Shown one piece after another: positions 1 to 7,097 of a stretch of 45,725 nt of DNA (the stretch's first letter is position 1; each line of letters begins with the position of its first letter). Source of the DNA: a virus; the IMG/VR virus record IMGVR_UViG_3300048927_000485, positions 1-45,725 of that record; one strand, written 5' to 3'. A model generated the notes under the pieces. It was given only the letters and a program-made list of their open reading frames with translations, was not told the DNA's origin and searched no databases. Position numbers and translations under genes: made by a program.

Positions 1-36
1 GCTCGCCGCCTGAGGCCGGCGGGCGAGTGGAGCGGC

Positions 37-110
37 TGGAGCGGGTGAAGGGAATCGAACCCTCGTCGTAAGCTTGGAAGGCTTCTGCTCTACCATTGAG
101 CTACACCCGC
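37..110 (-). tRNA. tRNA-Gly (anticodon TCC)
   Basis: Read on the minus strand, the 7-bp acceptor stem pairs GCGGGTG (110-104) with CACCCGC (47-41). It is followed by discriminator T and an encoded CCA (39-37). The D arm, a CTTCCAA anticodon loop giving anticodon TCC, and a T arm with TTCGATT are all present. The outermost anticodon-stem pair is a G-A mismatch. The 5' half of the gene (71-110) is the prophage attachment core, so the 5' half and everything upstream of it, including the promoter, is phage-side DNA after integration. Confidence 0.96.
71..110. repeat. attL: attL core (40-bp direct repeat)
   Basis: Positions 71-110 are identical to 45684-45723, and identity stops on both sides (70 a vs 45683 t; 111 a vs 45724 t). 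The repeat covers the tRNA from its 5' end through the anticodon loop. Many tyrosine integrases cross over at the anticodon loop, which fits this boundary. Confidence 0.93.
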
Positions 111-331
111 AACTCTTTGAAAAGCGATAGCTTTTCGAAACGTGCGCCGGATCGTTTTACAGCCCGTTTTACCGAACCGGCGGTGAACCTCGTTCCCGGT
201 GCCACAAGCCCGGTGATGACGTCAACTGCGAGCCGGCATTACTCTTCTCGTCGCATTGCTCGCTCATTAAGTTGACTATCTCTGCTACTCACTTCACACA
301 CGCTTCACACTTCGGCAGTAGCGCCGCGCCG
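111..331. other. Phage left end: non-coding, hairpin and candidate integrase arm sites
   Basis: No gene is visible between the tRNA and the cargo cassette. A 7-bp inverted repeat GAAAAGC/GCTTTTC (119-125 and 130-136) sits just upstream of the tRNA in its direction of transcription. CGTTTTACAGC at 153-163 and CGTTTTAC at 165-172 recur near the other end of the prophage (45644-45654), in the same orientation, as expected for integrase arm-type sites. This stretch must also hold the promoter now driving the tRNA-Gly gene; I cannot assign it with confidence. Confidence 0.5.
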
Positions 332-1147
332 ATGATGAGGACAAAAGTGACCAACCCTCTTGTGGGTGCCTCGCCGCCCGAAATCCAACTTGCACAATCG
401 CCGCTCATTCGCGTTTTGTGCGCTGTAGCGTTCTCGCCGATTTTCAGGATCGCGGACGAGACCGGGGCTGGAATCGCGTCTTTTCAGGACCGCATCAGAG
501 ATTTGTATCCGCGGGTGTCCCGGGAGCAGCAGCTTGGCTTCCAGGTGGATGTTCAAGCCGATGGCCAGGTTGTCAGCGCCAAGCAGGCTTCTTCGATTTG
601 GCGCTTTCTCGACGTTACGGAGGGATGGCGATTAAGCTTGTCACAAGACAACATCTCGCTTGAGACACAAACGTCATACGTTAGTCGTGACGATTTTTTG
701 GATCGCCTGCGTAAGATTTGGACTGTCTTTCGAGAAGAGCTTCATCCCGCCGAATGTTCTCGATTGGGTGTGCGCTATGTGAACGCCTTGGATGCTACCG
801 ATCCTGCCACCGTTGCCCAGGCCGCTACGTCGGGGCTACGGTCGCTGTCTGACACGGACGTGGCGGACGGAATTGAACAGACGATGCACCAGGCCGTGTT
901 CAACGTTCAGGAAGGCGTGCTTGCGGCGCGGTGGGGCCTTCTTCCCCCAAATGTAGTCCACGATCCCAGCATCATCTTTCCGCATCCAAAACGGAGGTGG
1001 TATTTGGATCTCGATTGCTTTGCGGAATCGGCTCAGCCATTCGATGTGGATAAGCTCCTGCTGCAAACACGCGGGCACGCGGAGCGGAACTACGCGTTCT
1101 TCCGTTGGGCTATGAGCGACGAATTTTTCGAGAGGGCTAAGGTCTGA
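332..1147 (+). CDS. TIGR04255 family protein (cargo gene 1)
   Basis: 271 aa from the ATG at 332; the adjacent ATG at 335 and a TTG at 272 are alternatives, and no clear ribosome binding site separates them. The layout matches the uncharacterised TIGR04255 family as I know it: an N-terminal SPLIRVLCAVAF strand, a FQDRIRDLYP segment, a WRF..GWRLSLSQDNISLET stretch, and a SRLGVRYVNAL motif in mid-protein. The biochemical function of the family is not known to me. It is the first gene of a three-gene cassette between attL and the integrase, with visibly lower GC and more A/T third positions than the phage core, and its stop overlaps the next start (TGATG-type). It may be a lysogen-benefit gene such as phage defence; that is inference from position only. 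Confidence 0.8.
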   Translation: MMRTKVTNPLVGASPPEIQLAQSPLIRVLCAVAFSPIFRIADETGAGIASFQDRIRDLYPRVSREQQLGFQVDVQADGQVVSAKQASSIWRFLDVTEGWRLSLSQDNISLETQTSYVSRDDFLDRLRKIWTVFREELHPAECSRLGVRYVNALDATDPATVAQAATSGLRSLSDTDVADGIEQTMHQAVFNVQEGVLAARWGLLPPNVVHDPSIIFPHPKRRWYLDLDCFAESAQPFDVDKLLLQTRGHAERNYAFFRWAMSDEFFERAKV

Positions 1148-1794
1148 TGACAGCGGTCCATTCATCTTGGGGCGTGCAGGGAAGCTGCAATGTCGGTTCC
1201 CTGCGTGCGTATTCCGGGGCTGGCTCTTTTTCCCAGCCGGCGGACACCGTCCTACTCGTGGGACTGTCTAACGAGCCAATCCAGCGAACCAGCCAGATCA
1301 ACACGGTTCTACTCGTAGCGACAGCGTGCTTGTCTGGCGTCTTGTCCGCTACGCCTACGAGCAGTGCCGGCAAGGCAGCTATCAGCCCGATCTACGAAGC
1401 GACTTCGTCAGGCCCGACCGACCGCCGCCGGAATCAGCTCGCGCCATCAGCGATGATCGCGGAGATCAGGGCCGCTGCCGCGCTAACATGGCAACAGGTG
1501 GCAGACCTGTTGGCTGTCAGTCGCCGGACCGCCCATCTTTGGGCAAGCGGTGAAAGACTGGCCTCTGACAGTCTTGCGAAGCTGACCACGTTGTATCAGC
1601 AGGTTCGGTCGCTACAGGGTGAGCCCCATGTCAAGCGCGCCCAGCTGCTTCAGGACGCGCACTATCAGCCGGAGCCGGTGGCCACAGGGGAATATCATCT
1701 GCCCGGTGCGCTGCTGGTCGCCGAGCATAGCGTGCTTCAGAGTCCACTTCAGCCGGTCGGGCGCAGGCGCTCTGCGAGGGCGAGGGTGAACTGA
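1147..1794 (+). CDS. Helix-turn-helix protein (cargo gene 2)
   Basis: 215 aa; its ATG overlaps the stop of the TIGR04255 gene, so the two are probably translated together. Residues about 102-155 form an XRE-like helix-turn-helix: TWQQVADLLAVSRRTAHLWASG, a loop, then a LAKLTTLYQQVR helix. The first 100 residues and the last 50 match nothing I recognise and are low in complexity. It may be a DNA-binding regulator of the cassette or a subunit of its product. A start further downstream near the helix-turn-helix cannot be excluded, because the N-terminal part is poorly structured, but the overlap favours 1147. Confidence 0.65.
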   Translation: MTAVHSSWGVQGSCNVGSLRAYSGAGSFSQPADTVLLVGLSNEPIQRTSQINTVLLVATACLSGVLSATPTSSAGKAAISPIYEATSSGPTDRRRNQLAPSAMIAEIRAAAALTWQQVADLLAVSRRTAHLWASGERLASDSLAKLTTLYQQVRSLQGEPHVKRAQLLQDAHYQPEPVATGEYHLPGALLVAEHSVLQSPLQPVGRRRSARARVN

Positions 1795-1801
1795 GCAGTT
1801 T

Positions 1802-2587
1802 GTGACGCAGACTGATCCTGCAGACGAATTGGACAATTGGCGGCAGGGAGACATTGCCGCTGGCGAAGTCCATTTTTCCGTGATGTCGTTGCCCGATGAT
1901 TCGGGTGACGACATGGACGTATACAGCTCCGACGGAGCTGTGCTTCTTACTCAATCCTGCGACATCGTCCGTTCCTATGAACGCAAGCCGTTCGTGCAAG
2001 TCGCTGCGCTACGCCGCGTGACACACGAGGAAATGGCGAGGATTAAGCTTGGCCGAGAACCTCGCTTTCTTTTCGTGCCTGCGTTGGAGGCACGCCTACT
2101 CGTGGCTGATCTCGACCTCGTTATGACGCTCGATAAGCGGGCTCTTGTGACGCGTGATCGAACCCCGGGGTGCACGAGCGATTTGGAGCGGCGGACGCTC
2201 GCCGCTGTGCTTGCGCGGCACAGGCAGCGTTATGCCTTTCCTGATGAGTTCAACGACGCTCTGAGACCGTTGAGACGCTGGATTGAGGGGAAAGCCGGCA
2301 AGGCCAGCGACGCGGGCCGATTCGTCGATGCGATCAAGGAAATCCGAGTTCGGACCACCAGCTGGGAGAATCCGGACGAAATCGAGTTCATCTGTGTCCT
2401 GAAAGACGATTGCTCGGTTGCTGACCGCCAGCAGTGGACAAAGGAACTGCTCAAGGGCCTGCAGGATCGGACGAAAAGCGCATGGTGCCCGTCCTGTTTA
2501 TTCCGCTTAACGACCTACGATGAAATGCTCGCTCGTGATCTCGTCGAGAGTGACCGACTCGATCTGGAAGGGCTCAGCGATGCCTGA
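1802..2587 (+). CDS. Unknown protein (cargo gene 3)
   Basis: 261 aa from a GTG start 7 nt after the previous stop. I do not recognise a named domain. Visible features are an N-terminal DNWRQGDIAAGEVHF segment, an LLTQSCDIVRSYE segment with a Cys followed by Asp, a long charged middle, and near the C-terminus a CPSCLFRLT sequence whose CxxC could bind metal. It ends 9 bp before the convergent integrase stop, which closes the cassette. Its tight link to the TIGR04255 and helix-turn-helix genes suggests a joint function, but nothing in the sequence shows what that is. Confidence 0.7.
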   Translation: MTQTDPADELDNWRQGDIAAGEVHFSVMSLPDDSGDDMDVYSSDGAVLLTQSCDIVRSYERKPFVQVAALRRVTHEEMARIKLGREPRFLFVPALEARLLVADLDLVMTLDKRALVTRDRTPGCTSDLERRTLAAVLARHRQRYAFPDEFNDALRPLRRWIEGKAGKASDAGRFVDAIKEIRVRTTSWENPDEIEFICVLKDDCSVADRQQWTKELLKGLQDRTKSAWCPSCLFRLTTYDEMLARDLVESDRLDLEGLSDA

Positions 2588-2596
2588 TCCCGCCTA

Positions 2597-3724
2597 TCAG
2601 CCGGTTTGATGGCCAGCGGAAATCCGCTGGCCTAGTGCGACCACGACTGCTGCGTCGTCGACATACACCCTTCGAATTGTTCCTACCCGCTCCGGCGACC
2701 AAGCCATGAGCGTGGCGATCTCGCGATCGGTCAGGTCGGTGCTGGTGATCAGCTTCGTTACGAAGGTGCCGCGCACGTCGTGGAGGTGCTTGCGCTTCTC
2801 CTCTCCGCTTTCCTGATCGACGTGGACGATGCCGGCATGATCGCGGACGCGATTGAAGCTGCCGCCGAAGCCGTCGCCGGTCCATGGCAGGCCGCGGCTG
2901 TTGACCAGCACTTCGTCCACGCCGGGCTGACGCGGGCGGGTGCGCAGTTCGGCCAGCAGATCGTCCAGTTCGGGGATGCGCGGCATGGTGGCGAAGCGGC
3001 GCTTGCGGGCGCTGCGCTTAAGCGCGCGTTTGACGATCGCGAATTCGCCGACCTGCGACCAGGTGAGGCTGACCAGATCCTGCCGGCGCAGGCCAGTGAG
3101 CGCGGCCAGCCAGATGCCGTCGATCAGCTGGGGCGTGTCGAGGGCGACGGCGGCGATGCAGAAGCGGTCGATTTCGTCATCGGTCCAGATGATGTCGGCC
3201 CGGTCGCCGCCGCGATAGAGGGTCGGGATATCGGCCGCGACGTTGACCTTCACGTGCCCGCGCAGCCGCCCGAAGGCGAGCAGCTGGTGCAGCACCTGAA
3301 CGCCCATATCGGCCGAGCGGGGCGTGGCGGCGCGGCTGTCGCGCCATTCGACGACCTTGCGCACCATGCGGGCGTCGCTCCAGAAGGCGAGCGGCGTCTT
3401 GCCCCACTTCTCTTCGATCAGATCGAGCTGGTAGCCCCAGACGCGCCGCGTGCCTTCGCCCAGCGCCTCCCATTCCGGGCTGTGCGGCCGGCGGGCGGGA
3501 TCGAGCGAGCGCCACTGGCGGCTTAGCCAGGTGAGCGTGCCGGTGGGGGTGGCGGATACGTCCTGCTGGGCGAGCGTGATGGCGCGCAGCGCCTCCGCCC
3601 CCAGCTTAGGCCGGGTCGGGCCGGTCGCCTTGTGGATGCAAGGCCCGCCGCGCCAAGCGTAAACGTACCAGCGAATCGGCTTTCCGGGCTTCGCGATACG
3701 GACGTAGTGGACGCCCTCGATCAC
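2597..3724 (-). CDS. int: Tyrosine-type site-specific integrase
   Basis: 375 aa from the GTG at 3724, chosen because it overlaps the upstream stop (GTGA) and has AGGGGAAG just upstream; an ATG at 3745 would extend it by 7 residues. The phage-integrase catalytic set is visible: Arg213 in ALTGLRRQDL, His315 and Arg318 in HDVRG, Trp342 at the box III His/Trp position, and nucleophile Tyr354 in RRVYVDD. It would recombine attP with the tRNA-Gly site and, with an accessory factor, excise the prophage. It is the last gene of the thirteen-gene leftward transcript, so its expression should follow the left promoter, as in lambda. Confidence 0.96.
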   Translation of the reverse strand: MIEGVHYVRIAKPGKPIRWYVYAWRGGPCIHKATGPTRPKLGAEALRAITLAQQDVSATPTGTLTWLSRQWRSLDPARRPHSPEWEALGEGTRRVWGYQLDLIEEKWGKTPLAFWSDARMVRKVVEWRDSRAATPRSADMGVQVLHQLLAFGRLRGHVKVNVAADIPTLYRGGDRADIIWTDDEIDRFCIAAVALDTPQLIDGIWLAALTGLRRQDLVSLTWSQVGEFAIVKRALKRSARKRRFATMPRIPELDDLLAELRTRPRQPGVDEVLVNSRGLPWTGDGFGGSFNRVRDHAGIVHVDQESGEEKRKHLHDVRGTFVTKLITSTDLTDREIATLMAWSPERVGTIRRVYVDDAAVVVALGQRISAGHQTG

Positions 3725-3930
3725 AGCTTCCCCTGAGCCTCCCACGCTTCGAATTCATCCTTGGGCCGTTCGGGCAGGGTGCGTGCCTCGACGACGCGGA
3801 TCGTGCCGTCAGGGGACACCTCGACCCCGGCGACGTCAACCCCACAGGCGCGCGCGGCTTCGATGACGTGGCGGATCGCCACCTTGCCGGGGTAAGCACG
3901 CTTCGCGTCGCGGGCAGCCGGGGCGTTCAC
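3721..3930 (-). CDS. Small protein upstream of integrase, possible recombination accessory factor
   Basis: 69 aa. It is rich in beta-prone segments (GVDVAGVEVSPDGTIRVVEA) and ends in an acidic, aromatic tail (FEAWEAQGKL). Small genes of this general type sit directly before the integrase in many alphaproteobacterial prophages, but I know of no proven function. Its stop overlaps the integrase GTG, and its own ATG overlaps the preceding stop. An excisionase-like role is possible from position. There is no obvious helix-turn-helix. Confidence 0.75.
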   Translation of the reverse strand: MNAPAARDAKRAYPGKVAIRHVIEAARACGVDVAGVEVSPDGTIRVVEARTLPERPKDEFEAWEAQGKL

Positions 3931-4298
3931 GGCCGATCGAACCCGAGGCGCCGGCGCAGGGCGAGGTAATCGAGTTCGTCCATGCGGCCGGCGGCGGCGT
4001 CTTCATCGCGCCAGCGCTGGATGAGCAGATCGAGATCGCGCTGGGCGGCGGCGCCGAGCGCGTCGTGGCGGTTGCCGCGGGTGCCGCCCCTGGTGACGCG
4101 AGCGACGACGGCGAAGGGATAGAGCATCGCGCCACGGCGCCGCGTGCGTGCTTCGCGTGCGCGCTTGTGAGCCGTCGAGCAGAAGATTTGCCGGGGATGA
4201 TGCTTGCGCGCGCGTTCGCCGCATTCCGGGCAGACATGGCCAGATGGGGGCGACGGGGCGCTGACGGCGCTCTGTGCGGGTTCGCAGGCGGCGATCAT
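3927..4298 (-). CDS. Zinc-finger-like small protein
   Basis: 123 aa. Residues about 22-50 hold CPECGERARKHH....FCSTAHKRA, a CxxC pair followed by Cys and His, consistent with a treble-clef or rubredoxin-type zinc site. The rest is Arg-rich and probably binds nucleic acid. It is coupled on both sides by ATGA overlaps: its start lies in the stop of the DndC-like gene and its stop in the start of the next gene. No specific function can be assigned. Confidence 0.75.
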   Translation of the reverse strand: MIAACEPAQSAVSAPSPPSGHVCPECGERARKHHPRQIFCSTAHKRAREARTRRRGAMLYPFAVVARVTRGGTRGNRHDALGAAAQRDLDLLIQRWRDEDAAAGRMDELDYLALRRRLGFDRP

Positions 4299-5533
4299 TG
4301 CCCAACCAGGTCGCGGAATAGAATCGGCTCGATCGTGCCGCCTTCGTTGTGTCGATCCAGCCAGATGTCGGCACGAGGCTCATCGCCCGCCCATCCATCG
4401 GGCCACGTGTTCGCCGCGATCAGTTCGCGGATGCGGGCTTCTTCCTCGGCATCCAGTAGATCGATGCCCGGCCGGTCGAGCCGGCGCGCGGCTTCGTTCA
4501 CTTCCGCCTGGATGGCGAGCAGCGTTTCCAGCGCGGCCAGCCTGGTGGCGATCGTAAGCGGTCCCATGCGCTGCTGATTTTTGGCAAGCTTGCCGTCTTT
4601 CAGTCTCTCTCCGCCCGGTTTGCGAAGCCGCTGCTGCGGCTCGCGTAGCCAGCGGTGTAGTGCCTTGATCCGACGTAGCGGCGCGAGATGATCCCAAGCG
4701 GGCATCGCGACGATATTCTGCATCGCCGTGTCGTCCTCGGCGAGCGGGCATTCGATGCAGCCCGTGCGCGCGTTCTTCTCGATCGCGTCGTCACCGCCAT
4801 AGGCATCGACCAGGATCTTTGTCGGCCAACCGCCGAATTCGGGCTGTGGGGCGTAGAAAACCAGCCAGTCGAACACGTGGCAGACGCGGAAGTGAAGGAT
4901 CGGCGCCAGCGTGGCGAGCCGGCCGCGAATGCCCTTCGCCTCGGGTAAGACCTGCTGATACCAGCCCTGTCCACATTCGGCCCCATCCTTGCCGCAGGAC
5001 ATGGCAATGCGACCGTCGCGCACGGCGCTCTCGCCCTGGCGCACGCCCGTAATCATCAGCGCGTTGCCCTCAAGGCCTGCGATTGCGGCTTCCAAGGCGA
5101 ACGACATCGGCTCGACCTTGATCTGACGCGTGCACCACCGGAGCGTGTTGTTGTTCGGCGGCGGCACGCCCCGGCCAAGGATGTAAACCCAAAAGCGCTT
5201 GTCGAGCGCTGCGCGGACGATGTGGACCTTGACCCAATTACGCAGGCGCAGCCGGTCCAGAATCTGTTCGGCGCAGATCGCGATCGGCGGCATTTCCTGC
5301 CGGGTGTCGGCGTAGAAGACGTGCAAGCATTCCGGCTGGGGAAGCTCGCCGGCGTCAATCAAGTGCATCAAGAGCGTGAGTGTCGTCGCGCTATCTTTCC
5401 CGCCTGAAAAGGCGACGGCGAAGTGCTGGTGTCTCGGCCAGTAGGCGCGCAGTGACGCGAGCGTCAGTTCGATCGCTTCCTCGTGCAGCATGCGAACGCC
5501 CTGCGCGAAAAGGTTGTCTACCGGACCGGTCAT
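4295..5533 (-). CDS. DndC-like PP-loop ATPase / PAPS reductase-family protein
   Basis: 412 aa from the ATG at 5533, chosen for its ATGA overlap with the previous gene. The N-terminal PP-loop SGGKDS (43-48) activates substrates by adenylation in the PAPS reductase/ATP sulfurylase superfamily. Features beyond that match DndC, the sulfur-inserting protein of DNA phosphorothioation: YADTRQEMPPI, FWVYILGRGVPPP, RWCTRQIKVEP (Cys134), ITGVRQGES, and TGCIECP (Cys259, Cys262). Cys180 and Cys187 add to the candidate Fe-S ligands. No DndB, DndD or DndE homologue is present in the window. It may thiolate phage DNA, a nucleotide or a tRNA, or be a general phage PAPS-reductase homologue; the substrate is unknown. 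Confidence 0.85.
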   Translation of the reverse strand: MTGPVDNLFAQGVRMLHEEAIELTLASLRAYWPRHQHFAVAFSGGKDSATTLTLLMHLIDAGELPQPECLHVFYADTRQEMPPIAICAEQILDRLRLRNWVKVHIVRAALDKRFWVYILGRGVPPPNNNTLRWCTRQIKVEPMSFALEAAIAGLEGNALMITGVRQGESAVRDGRIAMSCGKDGAECGQGWYQQVLPEAKGIRGRLATLAPILHFRVCHVFDWLVFYAPQPEFGGWPTKILVDAYGGDDAIEKNARTGCIECPLAEDDTAMQNIVAMPAWDHLAPLRRIKALHRWLREPQQRLRKPGGERLKDGKLAKNQQRMGPLTIATRLAALETLLAIQAEVNEAARRLDRPGIDLLDAEEEARIRELIAANTWPDGWAGDEPRADIWLDRHNEGGTIEPILFRDLVGQ

Positions 5534-5931
5534 TGACCCGGCTCTTCGGTGGCGAGGGTGGCGCGGCAAGGAAGTGGAGGAACGTCAAAGCGGCATGCAG
5601 CCAAGACATATCGCCGCAGTCTGGCGATCGTCTCATCGCGCCACGCCTGATGCTTCCCCTTCCGACTTTCCCAGCGAAACCGATCGATCTCGAAATGCGC
5701 CATGTTGAGAAATGCGAAGCGCTGGGAATGATCTCGGGTTCGACCATCCTCGCCAGTGTTGTCCCAACAACGGTGATTTATCGCACCGTTCATCGCCGAT
5801 CTGATCGCATAGCGGTCGCGCTTCCACGGCTTGCGGTCGCGCGGGAAATCGACGCCGAGCAGCGGATCCTCATATTCCGGCGGTTCGGTCAGATACGCCT
5901 CGCAGGCGGCTGAGTGCAGATGGAGGCTCAC
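5530..5931 (-). CDS. Hypothetical protein upstream of the DndC-like gene
   Basis: 133 aa, not recognised. It is rich in Arg, Trp and aromatic residues, with segments FPRDRKPWKRDRYAIRSAMNG and WRDETIARLRRYVLAAC, and looks soluble. The ATGA overlaps at both ends place it between a 166-aa protein and the DndC-like protein. Direct coupling to the DndC-like gene makes it a candidate partner, but there is no sequence proof. Confidence 0.7.
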   Translation of the reverse strand: MSLHLHSAACEAYLTEPPEYEDPLLGVDFPRDRKPWKRDRYAIRSAMNGAINHRCWDNTGEDGRTRDHSQRFAFLNMAHFEIDRFRWESRKGKHQAWRDETIARLRRYVLAACRFDVPPLPCRATLATEEPGQ

Positions 5932-6428
5932 GGACGCGGCTCCACGTCTGGGGTGGGCGTCGGGCGGAGGGCGGCGAGTGCCAAGCCTGCCATTCGATCG
6001 ATCAATCCACGAAGTTCAAGGATGCCGTTAGCGCCGCCGCCGTCAGCATGCTTTGCCAGTTCGATGATCGTTTCGATCTGCTCCCTAGCCGAGCCCGCCA
6101 TAGGGGCCGCCTGCGCTTCCCTGACGATCGCGGCGATCCAGACCTTGCCATCGTCGCCCAGCTCATCCCACTCGCACGCGGCGAATTGGCCGATCACCTG
6201 GGGGCTGTCGACGATATGTCGCGCGCGAAGCATGTCTGCCGAGCCGGGCGGGCGTGGCCGCTCGACCTCGGCCGTCGGCAGATCGACGACGACGGCCTTG
6301 CGGCATCCCATTTCGGGGAAGACGCAGCAGGTGCAGTCCTGCGCCCGGACCAGCGCGGTGTACGTTCGCCAGATGTGCTCGAGGCGGGCGATGACGCCAG
6401 CGCCGGGCCGGCTAGTCGGGCTATCCAT
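5928..6428 (-). CDS. Hypothetical protein with Cys-rich N-terminus
   Basis: 166 aa, not recognised. Near residues 32-43 it has CTCCVFPEMGC, four Cys in a short span, which suggests metal or Fe-S binding. A middle part (IGQFAACEWDELGDDGKVWIAAIVREA) and a helical C-terminal half follow. Its ATG overlaps the end of the 36-aa membrane protein gene by 8 bp, and its stop overlaps the next start. Confidence 0.7.
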   Translation of the reverse strand: MDSPTSRPGAGVIARLEHIWRTYTALVRAQDCTCCVFPEMGCRKAVVVDLPTAEVERPRPPGSADMLRARHIVDSPQVIGQFAACEWDELGDDGKVWIAAIVREAQAAPMAGSAREQIETIIELAKHADGGGANGILELRGLIDRMAGLALAALRPTPTPDVEPRP

Positions 6429-6531
6429 TGATGATGCTCCGGAGGCACCAGTTGAGCGCGATCGTGATCGCGCCGCCTGGGAGGATGAAGCCGAGGGCGG
6501 CGACCGCGCCCATTTCGATCGTGCGCTTCAT
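6421..6531 (-). CDS. 36-aa single-span membrane protein
   Basis: A short gene, MKRTIEMG followed by one hydrophobic helix (AVAALGFILPGGAITIALNW) and a polar tail. Its ATG overlaps the stop of the upstream gene (ATGA), and its end overlaps the next start by 8 bp. It therefore fits perfectly in the coupled chain, which is the main evidence that it is real. Function unknown; small membrane proteins in phage early operons often act on host membrane processes. Confidence 0.65.
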   Translation of the reverse strand: MKRTIEMGAVAALGFILPGGAITIALNWCLRSIING

Positions 6532-7097
6532 GCGGCGATCCTTGCGTTGGTGGGGGTGTGGCGCGCCGCGAGCGCGGCTTGCGTCTCCGCCAGCTCCATC
6601 GCGCGCGGCCAGTGATCGGCGTGCCAGGCCAGCGCCTCGGCCGCGTTGAAGCGGCGTTCGCGATCGAACAGCACGCCCACGATCGGGTGATGGAAGCCGG
6701 CGGTGCGGGCCTTCCAGTTCTGCCAGATGATGGCGCGATCGATGCGGCCGGCCTTGATATCGGCCACGATCGAGGGCGCCAGGGTGGCGCAGAACTGTTC
6801 GCGGTCGCGCGCGAGCTGCTGGCGTTCGCGATCCAGCAGGAAGCGGAGCAGCCGGCGCTTGGCGAAGCGATCGTCCGGCACCTGCCGGGGATCGGCCGGG
6901 CGGCCTTCGCGCAGGGCGACGATGCGGCGCCAGTCGGCGACGATCGCGCGGAGCGTGGCGAGATCGCGATCGGCCTGCGCCGGCTTCATCGATCCGGCGG
7001 CAACCCATGCGGGGAAGTTCGCCTCGCACTCCGCCAGCACGGTTTCGATGCCCTTGAGCAGGAAGGCATGCTCATTCGCGTAGCGGGGGGCGATCAT
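6528..7097 (-). CDS. Hypothetical soluble protein downstream of the methyltransferase
   Basis: 189 aa from the ATG at 7097, which overlaps the methyltransferase stop. The sequence is mostly charged helices: ADRDLATLRAIVADWRRIVALREG near residues 45-68, LLRFLLDRERQQLARDREQF, then IKAGRIDRAIIWQNWKARTAGFHHP. It resembles no enzyme I can name. The helical, Arg-rich character suggests nucleic-acid or protein binding. A helper to the methyltransferase is possible from coupling alone. Confidence 0.75.
   Translation of the reverse strand: MIAPRYANEHAFLLKGIETVLAECEANFPAWVAAGSMKPAQADRDLATLRAIVADWRRIVALREGRPADPRQVPDDRFAKRRLLRFLLDRERQQLARDREQFCATLAPSIVADIKAGRIDRAIIWQNWKARTAGFHHPIVGVLFDRERRFNAAEALAWHADHWPRAMELAETQAALAARHTPTNARIAA

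Noticed and set aside
332-2587. Known restriction-modification or classic toxin-antitoxin pair
   Set aside because: No endonuclease, methyltransferase or toxin motif in the three proteins; sizes do not fit common toxin-antitoxin pairs.
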